Notes: a model not told the origin generated them from the sequence alone. A DNA stretch of 64,000 nt from LZORAL124-50-18 sp051208045 (GCA_051208045.1 JBPJFY010000001.1:744001-808000); one strand, 5' to 3'. Shown: positions 27,486 through 36,807, numbered from the stretch's first letter. Program-made: numbers and translations.

Positions 27486-27835
27486 GCGGAGGGGCGCGTC
27501 AGTATCCAGGTGCCTGAAAGCGTGCAGATGATGGCGGGAAGGTAGCACCAGGGACTGGCTAAAAAAATGAGGCTGAGTACCGCGCTCATCAGCAGCATAA
27601 CCACGGCAATCGATTTGCCTCTGATTGAAATTGCGCCTTTTTCCCGCCAGGCAACGATTGCTGGCCCGAAATTGGGATGGGCGAGCAGTCTGGCCTCCCA
27701 TTCCGGGTGGCTATTCGCAAAACAAAAGGCTGCCAGCAGCACAAAGGGAGTCGTGGGCAATAAGGGGAGAAATGCACCCAAAATGCCCAATAGCAGGGAT
27801 GTGATGCCGGAAATGAGGTAAAAAGGCTTTTTCAT
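27482..27835 (-). CDS. ybaN: YbaN/DUF454 small inner-membrane protein
   Basis: 117 residues from ATG 27835 (MKKPFYLISGITS), aligning with the N-terminus of E. coli YbaN; an in-frame TTG at 27871 would add 12 residues. The family signature LGAFLPLLPTTPFVLLAAFCFANSHPEWEARLL is easily seen, with membrane segments at both ends. Function is unknown in the family. It is convergent with, and overlaps by four bases, the RTX gene. Confidence 0.9.
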   Translation of the reverse strand: MKKPFYLISGITSLLLGILGAFLPLLPTTPFVLLAAFCFANSHPEWEARLLAHPNFGPAIVAWREKGAISIRGKSIAVVMLLMSAVLSLIFLASPWCYLPAIICTLSGTWILTRPSA

Positions 27836-28030
27836 TATCCAGTAAGGTCTTCTTGCTGTTGGGTTATCCAAATCCTGTTGGTTGATTTACTCGCAAATTA
27901 CCGGGGGAGTCAAGCGGCTTTGATAAACTCGCCCGGCTTTGATGTGATCAGGCTGCGGTGATTGTTAGAATGTAAATGGCTTAAGCACGCTCACGCTAAA
28001 GAGCGCGTGCCCATGATCCAGGGATGCATC

Positions 28031-28831
28031 ATGAGTCAGTTTAAACCTCCTAGGGCGTATTACTATTCCAGTGAAACGCGTTCAATTTTCCTGCTTCGCC
28101 TGGATGAGTATTTCCAGCGTGAAACGGGGCCTGCAATGTTATTGGTCTCTCTCGACCAGCCGCTTTCGCTGATGGGGAGCCACTCTGTTTCCTACCCATG
28201 CCAGAGTTTGCTTATTCCCGCCGGATCGGCTGTCAAAATTCGAACGCGGCGAGCTAAAGTCGCGATCTGTTTTCTCAGTGATTTAAACGGCGACTACGAG
28301 ATTTTACGCAACGCCATGAAGTCTTGTCTGCACGAAGATGAAAAGCGACCCGCCTATGGATCGATTCATTTTGAAGCCAGGTATCAGCGCTATATTCTGG
28401 ATGCGTGGGCCCAACCACGTTCCCCTGAGCTGGTGTTGAAAAAGCTGGAAGCCTGGATTCGCTACTACAAATTCAAATACAGTGCCTTGTATGAAAATCC
28501 CGTAGATGAGCGGGTTGCGCTGGCGATCAGTCTTGTATTGCAACGATTGACTGAAAATGTTCCGGTACCCGAGATAGCGCGGAGAGTTAGACTTTCCGAG
28601 CAGCGATTAAACGAACTGTTCAGGGACGCGATGGGGGCATCACTTCGAACCTTCAGGCTCTGGAAGCGCGTGTTTTACGCGGTGAGAGAGCTGGAGCAGG
28701 GCACAACGCTTACCCAGGCCGCCGCCAAGGCGGGCTTCGCCGATTACAGTCAGTGGTTTCGCGTGTATCGCTCCATGGGCGGCGTGCATCCGGGCCGAAC
28801 ACGAGCGGCGACTATTCTCAAGGTCGTTTAG
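28031..28831 (+). CDS. AraC-family regulator
   Basis: 266 residues from ATG 28031, with AGGGA six bases upstream; earlier in-frame starts (27962, 28013) are less well placed. The C-terminal ~100 residues are an AraC double helix-turn-helix: VPEIARRVRLSEQRLNELFR, then TLTQAAAKAGFADYSQWFRVYR. The N-terminal part looks like a cupin-type sensor (LIPAGSAVKIRTRRAKVAICF). Signal unknown. The SGNH lipoprotein gene starts 60 bases downstream and is a possible target or partner. Confidence 0.88.
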   Translation: MSQFKPPRAYYYSSETRSIFLLRLDEYFQRETGPAMLLVSLDQPLSLMGSHSVSYPCQSLLIPAGSAVKIRTRRAKVAICFLSDLNGDYEILRNAMKSCLHEDEKRPAYGSIHFEARYQRYILDAWAQPRSPELVLKKLEAWIRYYKFKYSALYENPVDERVALAISLVLQRLTENVPVPEIARRVRLSEQRLNELFRDAMGASLRTFRLWKRVFYAVRELEQGTTLTQAAAKAGFADYSQWFRVYRSMGGVHPGRTRAATILKVV

Positions 28832-28891
28832 GGCAAAGTCATTGTGTTTTCACTATGCTTAACGGGAGAAAAAACCGAAGAGGAAGTGAAA

Positions 28892-29500
28892 ATGCGAAGA
28901 TTGATTGGTTGGGTGCTGGCCTGTGTGCTGATAGTGGGCTGCGGCAGCGACCAAACCTTGGCTCCGTTGGGCAGACAGGATGTCATCCTGGCATTCGGTG
29001 ACAGTCTGACGCAGGGAGTAGGGGTTGCCCCTGAGTTCAGTTATCCGTCTGTGCTTGAAGGGCTGTCCGGCAGAAAAGTCGTCAATGCCGGAATATCCGG
29101 GGAGGTCACACAACAGGGGAGCCAACGGTTCAAACAGGTGCTGGATGAGACGAAACCGGCGCTGGTGATTTTGCTGGAAGGTGGCAACGACATTCTACGT
29201 AATCTGAGTGCGCAGGAAACCGAGCGTAATCTGAGCGAGATGATTACCACGGCGAAAAATGAAAATGTCGCCGTGGTGCTGGTTGGGGTGCCCGAGAAGA
29301 AGCTCTTTTCCAGCCACGCCCCGTTGTATCAGTCTCTGGCTGAAAAGCATCAGGTGCCTTTCGAAGGAAGTATCATTGCTGAGTTGATGAAGGACACCGG
29401 GATGAAATCAGATTCGGTGCACTTTAATCAGCAGGGCTATCGAAAGCTGGCTGAGCGACTGAATCAGTTTTTACGGGAAGAGGGCGCGCTGGCAAATTGA
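28892..29500 (+). CDS. SGNH-hydrolase lipoprotein (TesA-like esterase)
   Basis: 202 residues from ATG 28892 (AAGAGGAAG upstream). The N-terminus is a lipoprotein signal with lipobox LIVGC, so it is anchored in a membrane. The SGNH blocks are all present: FGDSLTQGVG (Ser), GNAGISGE-type Gly block, LEGGNDILRN (Asn), and DSVHFNQQGY with the Asp-His pair. The match is to TesA-type arylesterase/thioesterase/lysophospholipase enzymes. The 3' end overlaps the convergent AraC gene by 37 bases. Confidence 0.93.
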   Translation: MRRLIGWVLACVLIVGCGSDQTLAPLGRQDVILAFGDSLTQGVGVAPEFSYPSVLEGLSGRKVVNAGISGEVTQQGSQRFKQVLDETKPALVILLEGGNDILRNLSAQETERNLSEMITTAKNENVAVVLVGVPEKKLFSSHAPLYQSLAEKHQVPFEGSIIAELMKDTGMKSDSVHFNQQGYRKLAERLNQFLREEGALAN

Positions 29501-30621
29501 CGAGGTGACTGTCCGAACCATTGTTTGAATGCCCGATTGAACGCACTTTGCTCAGAGTAGCCCAGCATAAAAGCGACTTCTGGTAGCGTGAGACGCGCCT
29601 CATGCAGATACTTCTTGGCGAGTAACATCCGGGTTTCTTTCAGAACATCCCGAAAGATCAGATGGGACTCACTGAGCTTGCGGTGCAACGATCGATTGGA
29701 CATATGGAGATGGCTGGCCACGTAATCCGCAGTAGGCTCTCCGGCTTGAAGGGCGCGTACCAGTGTGGCCCGCAGCTGCATCAAAAACGGATGCTGAGTT
29801 TCCGCATTGGGTGCTTGTTTGAGCAGGCTTTCCGCCTGTGAGCTGATGAGTGCGTGGAGGTGTTGATCACTGCTCAGGAGTGGCAGCGAGAACAGTTTTG
29901 CGGGAAAGGTAATGGCGAGATTGGGTTGACCGAAATGCACAGGGCACTGAAAGTAATCTTCATAATGTGCGACCAGCTTGCCGGGTGCTGCATTGGTGAA
30001 AAAGACCTCTATGGGTTGCAAGGCATGTGCAGCCCGTTGTTCCGGTGAGAGTATGTGCTGGGTGAGCGCAATCAAACCGGAGAGCAACAACTCATCCGAA
30101 AGCTGGCTTGAGTGACCGAAATCTGCCTGCCAGATCAGTTTCCCTACGGTGCGCTCACTGTTGTTGGACTCGAACACCAGATCTGCCCGATTCCCGTCAT
30201 AAAGCAAGCGTTGGAATCGCTCAAAACTTTGGAGTGCCTGTTCAAGGTCACGGCTGGTTTTCAGCAGATAGCCAAGGCACCCCAGATGCTCCACCTTGAC
30301 GCATTCCCCAATTTTCAATCCGAGAGCCGGAATGGCGATCTGATCCTGTACGGTTTGAAGCAAAGACCACCACTGTTCAAACGACACGTGTTGCTCTCCC
30401 GACACGTCCACCACTTGCCTTTTGAGTGCATCGGTAAAAGCGCTTTCAGGGAGCGTGTCCAGGAATGCGAGCACCAGATGGGTGACTTCGGAATTGATGA
30501 GGAGTTGATTCAGCATGAAGTACATCGTTAATTGGCGCAGATTGTCAAAAATGTAGCAGAGATTATCAATAATTTCGAGCACGGAGGGCGTAAAGTAATC
30601 AGTATTGGTCGTACTGAGCAT
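29464..30621 (-). CDS. AraC-family regulator with Arabinose_bd-type sensor domain
   Basis: 385 residues if the ATG at 30621 is used. The sensor domain starts near VTHLVLAFLDTLPES, with the typical IPALGLKIGECVKVEHLGCLGYLL stretch, and the C-terminus is an AraC helix-turn-helix (TADYVASHLHMSNRSLHRKL; LTLPEVAFMLGYSEQSAFNRAF). None of the possible ATGs (30621, 30525, 30516) has a good ribosome site, and the first ~30 codons overlap the 17-bp repeat array, so the true start may be 30525 or 30516. OruR/ArgR-like AraC proteins of this kind often control lipid or alkane genes. It is divergent from the sterol desaturase, its likely target. Confidence 0.9.
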   Translation of the reverse strand: MLSTTNTDYFTPSVLEIIDNLCYIFDNLRQLTMYFMLNQLLINSEVTHLVLAFLDTLPESAFTDALKRQVVDVSGEQHVSFEQWWSLLQTVQDQIAIPALGLKIGECVKVEHLGCLGYLLKTSRDLEQALQSFERFQRLLYDGNRADLVFESNNSERTVGKLIWQADFGHSSQLSDELLLSGLIALTQHILSPEQRAAHALQPIEVFFTNAAPGKLVAHYEDYFQCPVHFGQPNLAITFPAKLFSLPLLSSDQHLHALISSQAESLLKQAPNAETQHPFLMQLRATLVRALQAGEPTADYVASHLHMSNRSLHRKLSESHLIFRDVLKETRMLLAKKYLHEARLTLPEVAFMLGYSEQSAFNRAFKQWFGQSPRQFASAPSSRKN

Positions 30622-30720
30622 AGGGTAGAACTGAGCACTGGCCAGTACTGAGATTTGGCTAGTACAGAGATTTGGCTAGTACAGAGATTTGGCTAGTACT
30701 GAGATTTAGTTAGTACAGGA
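30611..30720. repeat. Seven-unit 17-bp tandem array between AraC gene and desaturase
   Basis: GTAC[T/A]GAG-type cores start at 30611, 30628, 30645, 30662, 30679, 30696 and 30713, exactly 17 bases apart; units three to six share GAGATTTGGCTAGTAC almost fully. A shorter degenerate unit may precede at 30595. The array fills the whole divergent gap, ending at the desaturase ribosome site. It may be a row of AraC-protein sites, one face every 17 bp, or a product of replication slippage. Confidence 0.9.
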
Positions 30721-30727
30721 ACAAAAG

Positions 30728-31630
30728 ATGCAGGATTTATTACACGCCATTGGCTTCATTGTCACCTTCGGGGTGGTGTTTGTCGGGATCATCATTGCGG
30801 AAGCCTGGTATTGGCACAAAAAAGGCCGCACCGACATCTACGACTTTCGTGAAACACTGGCCAGCATTACGACCGGCGCGATGTATAAAATCTGTGATGG
30901 CATCTTGATTGCGGTGGTCATCACCGGCTTGTATGACTTCGTGTATGGATTTGGCTTTCAGTATGTGCCGGACGACGGACTCTGGAGCGTGCTCTTGATC
31001 TTTTTTGCGGTGGATTTTGTTTTCTATTGGTATCACCGAGGGATGCACAAAATCCGCTGGCTGTGGTCCGGTCACGTCACGCATCACTCGTCGACGCGCA
31101 TGAACTTTTCCACCGCGTTGCGACAAAACTTCATTTATGATCTGAACTTTGGCTGGTTGATATGGTGGATGCCCATCGCTTTTATCGGGTTTGACAAAAA
31201 CTGGGCCATCATCGCCATCGAACTGAATCTGGCTTATCAGTTTTTTATCCATACCGAGATGGTCAACAAGCTGGGGTGGTGGGAAAAGTTTTTCAATACA
31301 CCGTCTCACCACCGGGTGCACCATGGGAGCAATCCAGAGCAAATTGATACCAATTTCGGTGGCGTACTGATTATCTGGGATAAGTTGTTCGGAACGTTTG
31401 TGGATGAGACAGAAGCCGGAAAAATTCGCTATGGGTTGACGATGCGCCAACCCACCACCCTGAATCCGATTCGTCTGTGTACGGACGAGTTCATTCTGAT
31501 GATTCAGGATACGCTCCGATATCGCGACCCGCGTATTCTTTGGAAAGGGCCGGACTTTGTAGAAACAGAATATGGGCGTGCGGTCTCCACAGAAACGGTG
31601 GCAGGCAAGGAGCATCCTTCGTCAGTGTGA
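30728..31630 (+). CDS. Sterol desaturase / fatty acid hydroxylase superfamily protein
   Basis: 300-residue membrane di-iron enzyme. The histidine clusters are complete: FYWYHRGMH (HxxxH), HVTHHSS (HxxHH) and NTPSHHRVHHG (HHxxHH). Several membrane helices flank them. Members hydroxylate or desaturate sterols, carotenoids, alkylglycerols or fatty acids; bacterial forms are often of unknown substrate. The 17-bp array immediately upstream and the divergent AraC gene suggest specific control. Confidence 0.92.
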   Translation: MQDLLHAIGFIVTFGVVFVGIIIAEAWYWHKKGRTDIYDFRETLASITTGAMYKICDGILIAVVITGLYDFVYGFGFQYVPDDGLWSVLLIFFAVDFVFYWYHRGMHKIRWLWSGHVTHHSSTRMNFSTALRQNFIYDLNFGWLIWWMPIAFIGFDKNWAIIAIELNLAYQFFIHTEMVNKLGWWEKFFNTPSHHRVHHGSNPEQIDTNFGGVLIIWDKLFGTFVDETEAGKIRYGLTMRQPTTLNPIRLCTDEFILMIQDTLRYRDPRILWKGPDFVETEYGRAVSTETVAGKEHPSSV

Positions 31631-31724
31631 TCTGGCGCGGGCCGACGTGGGGTGACGAGAGGTGGCACTTTCCCGGGTTTCAGGTAGACTAGCGTTCAAT
31701 TGCCCTGAAACCGGAGCACCCTGA

Positions 31725-33677
31725 ATGTCCTTTCCTCTGATCCGCTATGGCTTGGTACGTATTGCTGTCGCGTCACCTGCACTGCAGGTGGCCAATGTTG
31801 AATTCAATCTGGCTGAAATTAAACGGTCAGCGCTCGCGGCTCAAAAACAGGGCGCTTCGCTGTGTCTTTTCCCCGAACTCAGTCTGACCGGTTACACCTG
31901 CGGTGATTTGTTTTTTCAGCCGCAACTGCAATCGTCTGTGCAAAGTGCGCTGGCAGTGCTCAGTAACTGGACAAAATCCAATGCCATCACCCTGGTGGTT
32001 GGTGCCCCTTTGTCGCACCTGGGGCATCTCTATAACTGTGCCGTACTCATCAGCGAAGGCCGACTGGTGGCCGCTGTGCCTAAAACCTGGTTACCCAATA
32101 CCGGTGAATTCTATGAACAGCGGTGGTTCAGTGCGGCACCGCAACGGAGCGCTGAGTCCATCGCGATTGCGGGTGAGGAGGTACCGTTCGGTGAAGATCT
32201 CCTGCTGGTTTGCCGTGATCTGCCTGAGCTTCGGATCGGGATTGAACTGTGTGAAGATCTTTGGATGGCGGAACCGCCCAGTGGGCAGTTGGCTCTTGCG
32301 GGAGCCACGCTATTGTTGAACCCTTCTGCCAGTCCGGAGTTGTTGGGTAAGCGTGGATACCGCCGGCAATTGGTACTGAATCAGTCGGCACGTTGCCTGG
32401 CAGCCTACGCGTATGCCTCAGCCGGCCCTGGCGAGTCGAGCACGGATCTGGTGTTTTCCGGACATAGTCTCATCGCCGAAAACGGGCAAATGTTTGCGGA
32501 AACGCCACGATTCCAGTTTGACGCGCAAATTGCGGTGGCTGATATTGATGTGCAGCGTTTGAACACGGAGCGTCACGCGAACACCAGCTTTTCTCAAACA
32601 CGCCCGTCCAGGGTATTCAGGCAGGTGTCCTTTGGGCTTTCCGGCGGCGCTTCTGTCGTCACCGATCTCAAGCGCCCGGTGACGGCGACACCCTTTGTTC
32701 CGCATTCCGAGGATGAACGAAATGAGCGTTGCGAAGAGATCGTGGCCATCCAAAGCACCGGATTGGCGAAGCGCCTGCGGCATACGGGGTGCAATCAGGT
32801 GGTCATTGGATTGTCCGGCGGGCTGGATTCTACCCTGGCGTTGTTGGTTACGGTGCAGGCATTCGATACACTGGGGCTGGCACGTGCCGGGATTCACGCC
32901 ATTACGATGCCGGGTTTTGGAACGACCCAACGGACCCGAGGAAATGCAGAAAAGCTGGCAGAAGGCATGGGATGTGCTTTGCGGATAATCCCCATTGATG
33001 CCGCTGTGCATCAACACTTTGCGGACATCGGTCATGATGCTTCTTTGCAGAATGTCACCTACGAAAATGCCCAGGCACGTGAGCGTACACAGATCCTCAT
33101 GGATTTCGCCAATCAGGTGAATGGCTTGGTGATCGGCACCGGAGATTTATCGGAACTAGCGCTGGGGTGGTGTACCTACAACGGCGATCACATGTCTATG
33201 TATGCCGTAAATGCGGGCGTTCCAAAAACGTTGGTACGTTATCTCGTTGACTGGTGCGCGGACCACCGATTCTCGGGGGATGTTTCGCGTATCCTGCATG
33301 ATGTGAGTGCGACGCCCGTGAGCCCGGAGTTGCTTCCACCGAAAGAAACCGGGGAAATTGCACAGATTACGGAAGATGTGGTTGGTCCTTACCGATTGCA
33401 CGACTTCTTCCTTTACCATATGGTGCGGTTGCACTATCCGCCGGAGAAAATTCTGTTTTTCGCCCGCTGCGCCTTCGCCGATGAATTTTCTGAGGCGGAC
33501 CTGACCAAGTGGCTGCTGGTGTTCTATCGGCGGTTTTTCAGCCAGCAGTTCAAGCGCTCCTGTTTACCCGACGGGCCCAAGGTGGGGACCATTGCGCTGT
33601 CCCCCCGGGGGGACTGGCGAATGCCCAGTGATGCGAGTGTGGCCGCCTGGATTGCGCAATTGGAGGCGAAGCGCTAG
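31725..33677 (+). CDS. nadE: Glutamine-dependent NAD+ synthetase
   Basis: 650 residues. The N-terminal nitrilase-fold glutaminase has the Glu in FPELSLTGYT, a Lys in VPKTWLPNTGEFYE and the Cys in GIELCEDLW; the C-terminal synthetase has the PP-loop GLSGGLDSTLAL and the TGDLSELALGW motif. It turns deamido-NAD+ into NAD+ using ammonia from glutamine. GGAG lies eight bases before ATG 31725. The TAG stop is part of a 19-bp tandem repeat shared with the pirin gene end. Confidence 0.97.
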   Translation: MSFPLIRYGLVRIAVASPALQVANVEFNLAEIKRSALAAQKQGASLCLFPELSLTGYTCGDLFFQPQLQSSVQSALAVLSNWTKSNAITLVVGAPLSHLGHLYNCAVLISEGRLVAAVPKTWLPNTGEFYEQRWFSAAPQRSAESIAIAGEEVPFGEDLLLVCRDLPELRIGIELCEDLWMAEPPSGQLALAGATLLLNPSASPELLGKRGYRRQLVLNQSARCLAAYAYASAGPGESSTDLVFSGHSLIAENGQMFAETPRFQFDAQIAVADIDVQRLNTERHANTSFSQTRPSRVFRQVSFGLSGGASVVTDLKRPVTATPFVPHSEDERNERCEEIVAIQSTGLAKRLRHTGCNQVVIGLSGGLDSTLALLVTVQAFDTLGLARAGIHAITMPGFGTTQRTRGNAEKLAEGMGCALRIIPIDAAVHQHFADIGHDASLQNVTYENAQARERTQILMDFANQVNGLVIGTGDLSELALGWCTYNGDHMSMYAVNAGVPKTLVRYLVDWCADHRFSGDVSRILHDVSATPVSPELLPPKETGEIAQITEDVVGPYRLHDFFLYHMVRLHYPPEKILFFARCAFADEFSEADLTKWLLVFYRRFFSQQFKRSCLPDGPKVGTIALSPRGDWRMPSDASVAAWIAQLEAKR

Positions 33678-33722
33678 TTTGCAAGCCAATCACTAATTTG
33701 CAATGGAAGCGCTAGTTTGCAG
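33671..33722. repeat. 19-bp tandem repeat spanning two convergent stop codons
   Basis: Units begin at 33671, 33690 and 33709 (the third partial); the first and third share GCGCTAGTTTGCA. The CTAG in unit one gives the nadE stop (33675-33677) and that in unit three gives the pirin stop on the other strand (33712-33714). Confidence 0.85.
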
Positions 33723-34605
33723 ACGATACAACCAAATTACCTTTCTGGTAGTCTTCGACCGCCTGTTTGATTTCGTCAATTGAGTTCATGACGAAGGGGC
33801 CATGCTGCACGATCGGCTCTCGAATGGGAATGCCCCCAAGCACCAATACGCGGGCTCCGTCTCTCTGCGCCTGAATCTGCAGTTTCGTGGCCTGCTCAAA
33901 CGCGCCCAGCTGATGGTTATCCAGCGTCTGGGTGTCACCTTGATAGACATACACCAGGGCCTGATGGGACGCGGGCAAGCTGAGCTCAACGTCTGCGTGA
34001 GCGGGCATGCTGAGGTCCAGAATAACGGGGGCCGATGGGTGCTGACGTCGGCTTTGAGCACCATACAATGGGCCGGATACTGTCTGCTCATTTATCAGGG
34101 CGTCACCCGCGATCGCAGTAATCTGAACACCATTGGCCAACGCTGTCTTCGGTAGCTCTTCGGCGCTAAAATCCCGATAAGCCGGAGCCTGCATTTTTTG
34201 ATGCGCCGGCAGGTTGAGCCAGAGCTGGAACCCGTGCAGTTGGCCGTTATCCTGTTCAGGCATCTCCGAATGGATGACACCTCGGGCCGCTGACATCCAC
34301 TGAACGCCGCCAGATCGAATAACTCCCTCATTGCCCATGCTGTCTCGATGGCGAAAGCTCCCCTCGATCATGTAGGTGATGGTGTCAAACCCCCGATGAG
34401 GGTGAGGCGGGAAACCGCCAATATAGTCTGCCGCCTCATCCGAGTTCATTTCGTCAATCAACAAAAACGGATCAAGATAGAGGTTGAGGTGACGGCCCGC
34501 AATACGTTGAATTTTCACGCCATCGCCGTCCTGGGCAGGCTGTGCGGTGATGACTTGCTGCAACCGGTTCTGCGTATTGTGTGGGTGAGTTGCTGGTGTG
34601 GCCAT
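33712..34605 (-). CDS. Pirin-family cupin protein
   Basis: 297 residues with the pirin metal site HPHRGFDTITYMIEG and the GVIHSEMP motif, followed by the C-terminal cupin. ATG 34605 has AGGAGG upstream. Bacterial pirins can act as quercetinase or influence metabolism by protein binding; function here is unknown. It is followed by azoR in the opposite sense of reading, i.e. azoR lies upstream on the same strand, 33 bases away, so both probably form an azoR-pirin operon. Confidence 0.93.
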   Translation of the reverse strand: MATPATHPHNTQNRLQQVITAQPAQDGDGVKIQRIAGRHLNLYLDPFLLIDEMNSDEAADYIGGFPPHPHRGFDTITYMIEGSFRHRDSMGNEGVIRSGGVQWMSAARGVIHSEMPEQDNGQLHGFQLWLNLPAHQKMQAPAYRDFSAEELPKTALANGVQITAIAGDALINEQTVSGPLYGAQSRRQHPSAPVILDLSMPAHADVELSLPASHQALVYVYQGDTQTLDNHQLGAFEQATKLQIQAQRDGARVLVLGGIPIREPIVQHGPFVMNSIDEIKQAVEDYQKGNLVVSSAN

Positions 34606-34638
34606 GATGTCCTCCTGTGGGTAGGGGGGTGAAATCGT

Positions 34639-35235
34639 TTATTGGCTGGTTAACAGAGCGATTTGTTGTCGTCCGTTTTCCAATGCGGCGTCCAAACCTT
34701 TGTTGGTGGCTTCAGCCGCAATCACATAGCTCTCTTTCACGCCGATAAACCGGGCAATTTGCTTGAGATAGTCGCTGCTGAAATCCATTGCGCTGCCGAT
34801 GGGGACGCCCCCGGTCGCGATAACAAAATAAGCGCGCTCAATGTTTAACAAGCCCTGCGGGCCCTGATCGGTGTAGCGAAACGACTCACCTACGCGGCAG
34901 ATCAGGTCGATCCACGCCTTCAATACGGCAGGGATACCAAAATTGTACATCGGAGCGCCGATGATAAGCTGGTCAGCGGCTTTCAATTCCGACAGCAAGG
35001 TGTCGGACAGGGAGATGATCTGTTTCTGTTCTTCCGTGCGCGCGTCGGCGGGCGTGTAAAAACTGCCCACCTGTGCGGCGGTGAGAAACGCCATTTCATT
35101 TTTTGCCAGATCACGTTCGATGACCTCGCCAAGCTGGCCTGTGTGGTTCAATGCCTGACGCAAGTCGTGCACTAATTGTCGACTGGCAGAGGTGTCTTGC
35201 TGGACGCTGCTGTTAAGAATAAGTGTTTTGGTCAT
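34639..35235 (-). CDS. azoR: FMN-dependent NADH-azoreductase
   Basis: 198 residues, flavodoxin fold. MTKTLILNSSVQQDTSASRQL binds FMN phosphate and GAPMYNFGIPAVLKAWIDLI is the AzoR signature. AGGAGG precedes the ATG at 35235. It reduces azo and quinone compounds with NADH. The upstream gap has an AT-rich ATTGTATCTACAAAATATTG dyad, possibly an operator of a LysR or HxlR-type regulator. Confidence 0.95.
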   Translation of the reverse strand: MTKTLILNSSVQQDTSASRQLVHDLRQALNHTGQLGEVIERDLAKNEMAFLTAAQVGSFYTPADARTEEQKQIISLSDTLLSELKAADQLIIGAPMYNFGIPAVLKAWIDLICRVGESFRYTDQGPQGLLNIERAYFVIATGGVPIGSAMDFSSDYLKQIARFIGVKESYVIAAEATNKGLDAALENGRQQIALLTSQ

Positions 35236-35368
35236 GGAAGCCTCCTGATATGCTTACGTTTTATCTAAGGCTTATTGTATCTACAAAATATTGGTCAATT
35301 ACGCGTATTTTTCGGCCTAAATGATCGAATATTTCGAACATAACGAATTGCTAGCAGAAACTAAGCCA

Positions 35369-35432
35369 AGCAAAATTCAGGCCCGGCACTACTCAGTCCC
35401 GGTACTGCTCAGTCCAGGCACCGAGAGGACAC
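35369..35432. repeat. 16-bp tandem repeat upstream of MFS gene
   Basis: GG[C/T]ACT[A/G]CTCAGTCC[C/A] occurs at 35385 and 35401; a degenerate unit (11 of 16 matches) precedes at 35369 and a partial one follows at 35417. It ends next to the ribosome site of the MFS gene. Confidence 0.7.
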
Positions 35433-35445
35433 ACAAGGAGTACAC

Positions 35446-36642
35446 TTGAAACAAAATGCGTTTATTGGATTGATGGCGATGTTGATGTCGTTGTCGGCCC
35501 TGTCAATTGATGCCATGTTGCCAGCGCTGTCTGTTATTGGGGAAGACTTACAGGTGGCACACCCGAACCACAATCAGTGGGTGATTGGGGCCTTGTTTAT
35601 TGGTTTGGCCTCCGGATTGTTGTTTTATGGACCACTTTCCGATGCAATCGGTCGTAAAAAGGCGATTTATCTGGGGATCGGGCTGTTTATTGTCGGTAAC
35701 CTGATATCGCTGCTGGCTGGCGATTTTCATCAGATGTTGGCCGGTCGATTTCTTCAGGGGCTCGGTGCCGCCAGCTGTCGGGTAGTGACTCTGGCCATGA
35801 TTCGTGACCGGTATGAGGGGCAGGAAATGGCTCGTGTCATGTCGTTTATCATGATGCTGTTCGTTGTTGTTCCAACGCTGGCACCGGCATTGGGGCAAGT
35901 GATTCTGTGGGTGGCAAACTGGCGAACCATCTTCGTTGTGATCTTATTATTGGGTGTCATCGGGATGGTCTGGCTATACCGTGGGCAGGAAGAAACGTTG
36001 CCGGTAGAGCGGCGGATTCCGTTTTCCCTCGCGAACGTCTGGGCGGGTGTCTACGAAACGCTGAAACATCCTGTGTCACGGAGCTACATGATTGCCGCCG
36101 GAATTGTGTTCGGGGCGTTTGTCGGTTACCTGACATCGGTTCAACAGATCTTTCAGGTGCAGTACGGGAAGAGCACGACCTTTGCTTTCTATTTTGGTCT
36201 GCTGGCACTGGTGATCGGAATTTCTTCGTTCGTAAACAGTAGATTACTGGCCCGTTTCGAGATGGCGCAGATCTGCCGAGCGTCGCTGCTCTGGGTGACT
36301 GGCCTTTCCGGTGGCTTTCTCCTGTTTTTGCTGGGCATGGATATCGAGCCGGCGTTTTGGCAGGTGTTGACGTTTTTTATTGCTGTGTTTCTCAGTATCG
36401 GAAGCCTGTTCAGCAATTTCAGTGCGCTGGCCACGCAACCGTTGGGGCATATTGCCGGGGTAGCGAGCTCGGTGATCGGCGCGTTTCAGACCCTGATTTC
36501 TGTCACTATTGGCAGTCTGGTTGGTCAAATGTACGATGGTACGGTAGTCCCCCTGGTGACAGGATTTTTTCTGTGTGGCCTGTTGACGACGGTGCTGGTG
36601 TACCGAGTGCCCCAGGGTGCTCCGGAGGCGCAGAGCGCCTGA
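35446..36642 (+). CDS. Bcr/CflA-type MFS drug efflux transporter (TTG start)
   Basis: 398 residues with twelve hydrophobic segments. FYGPLSDAIGRKKAIYLG is the MFS loop 2-3 motif A, and the DRYEGQEMARVMSFIMMLF and APALGQVI stretches fit the Bcr/CflA group (bicyclomycin, sulfonamide and other drugs). The start is TTG 35446, supported by AAGGAG five bases upstream, and no ATG is suitably placed. Confidence 0.9.
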   Translation: MKQNAFIGLMAMLMSLSALSIDAMLPALSVIGEDLQVAHPNHNQWVIGALFIGLASGLLFYGPLSDAIGRKKAIYLGIGLFIVGNLISLLAGDFHQMLAGRFLQGLGAASCRVVTLAMIRDRYEGQEMARVMSFIMMLFVVVPTLAPALGQVILWVANWRTIFVVILLLGVIGMVWLYRGQEETLPVERRIPFSLANVWAGVYETLKHPVSRSYMIAAGIVFGAFVGYLTSVQQIFQVQYGKSTTFAFYFGLLALVIGISSFVNSRLLARFEMAQICRASLLWVTGLSGGFLLFLLGMDIEPAFWQVLTFFIAVFLSIGSLFSNFSALATQPLGHIAGVASSVIGAFQTLISVTIGSLVGQMYDGTVVPLVTGFFLCGLLTTVLVYRVPQGAPEAQSA

Positions 36643-36768
36643 ACGGCGCAGGGTTAGACGGCACGGTCTTGATGGGTACTCTCTTGTCCTGATTGACACC
36701 ACCACATAAACCTTTTAATCTGCTTTAGGCGTACAAGTGTGCGCTGAAAGTTGCTGTGCTTTCGATGT

Positions 36769-36807
36769 GCAGGTTTTCGTTATGCTGGTTTTCGATATTC
36801 AGGCTTC
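36769..36807. repeat. 15-bp tandem repeat upstream of AraC gene
   Basis: GCAGGTTTTCGTTAT (36769) is followed by GCTGGTTTTCGATAT (36784) and a partial third unit (36799). It ends 16 bases before the AraC start; an open frame through it is an artefact of the repeat. Confidence 0.75.

Noticed and set aside
30611..30720. CRISPR-like repeat array
   Set aside because: Units are contiguous without spacers and no cas gene is present.
30740..31615. Minus-strand frame of 291 codons opposite the sterol desaturase
   Set aside because: The plus strand carries complete histidine clusters; the other frame is a His-rich mirror.
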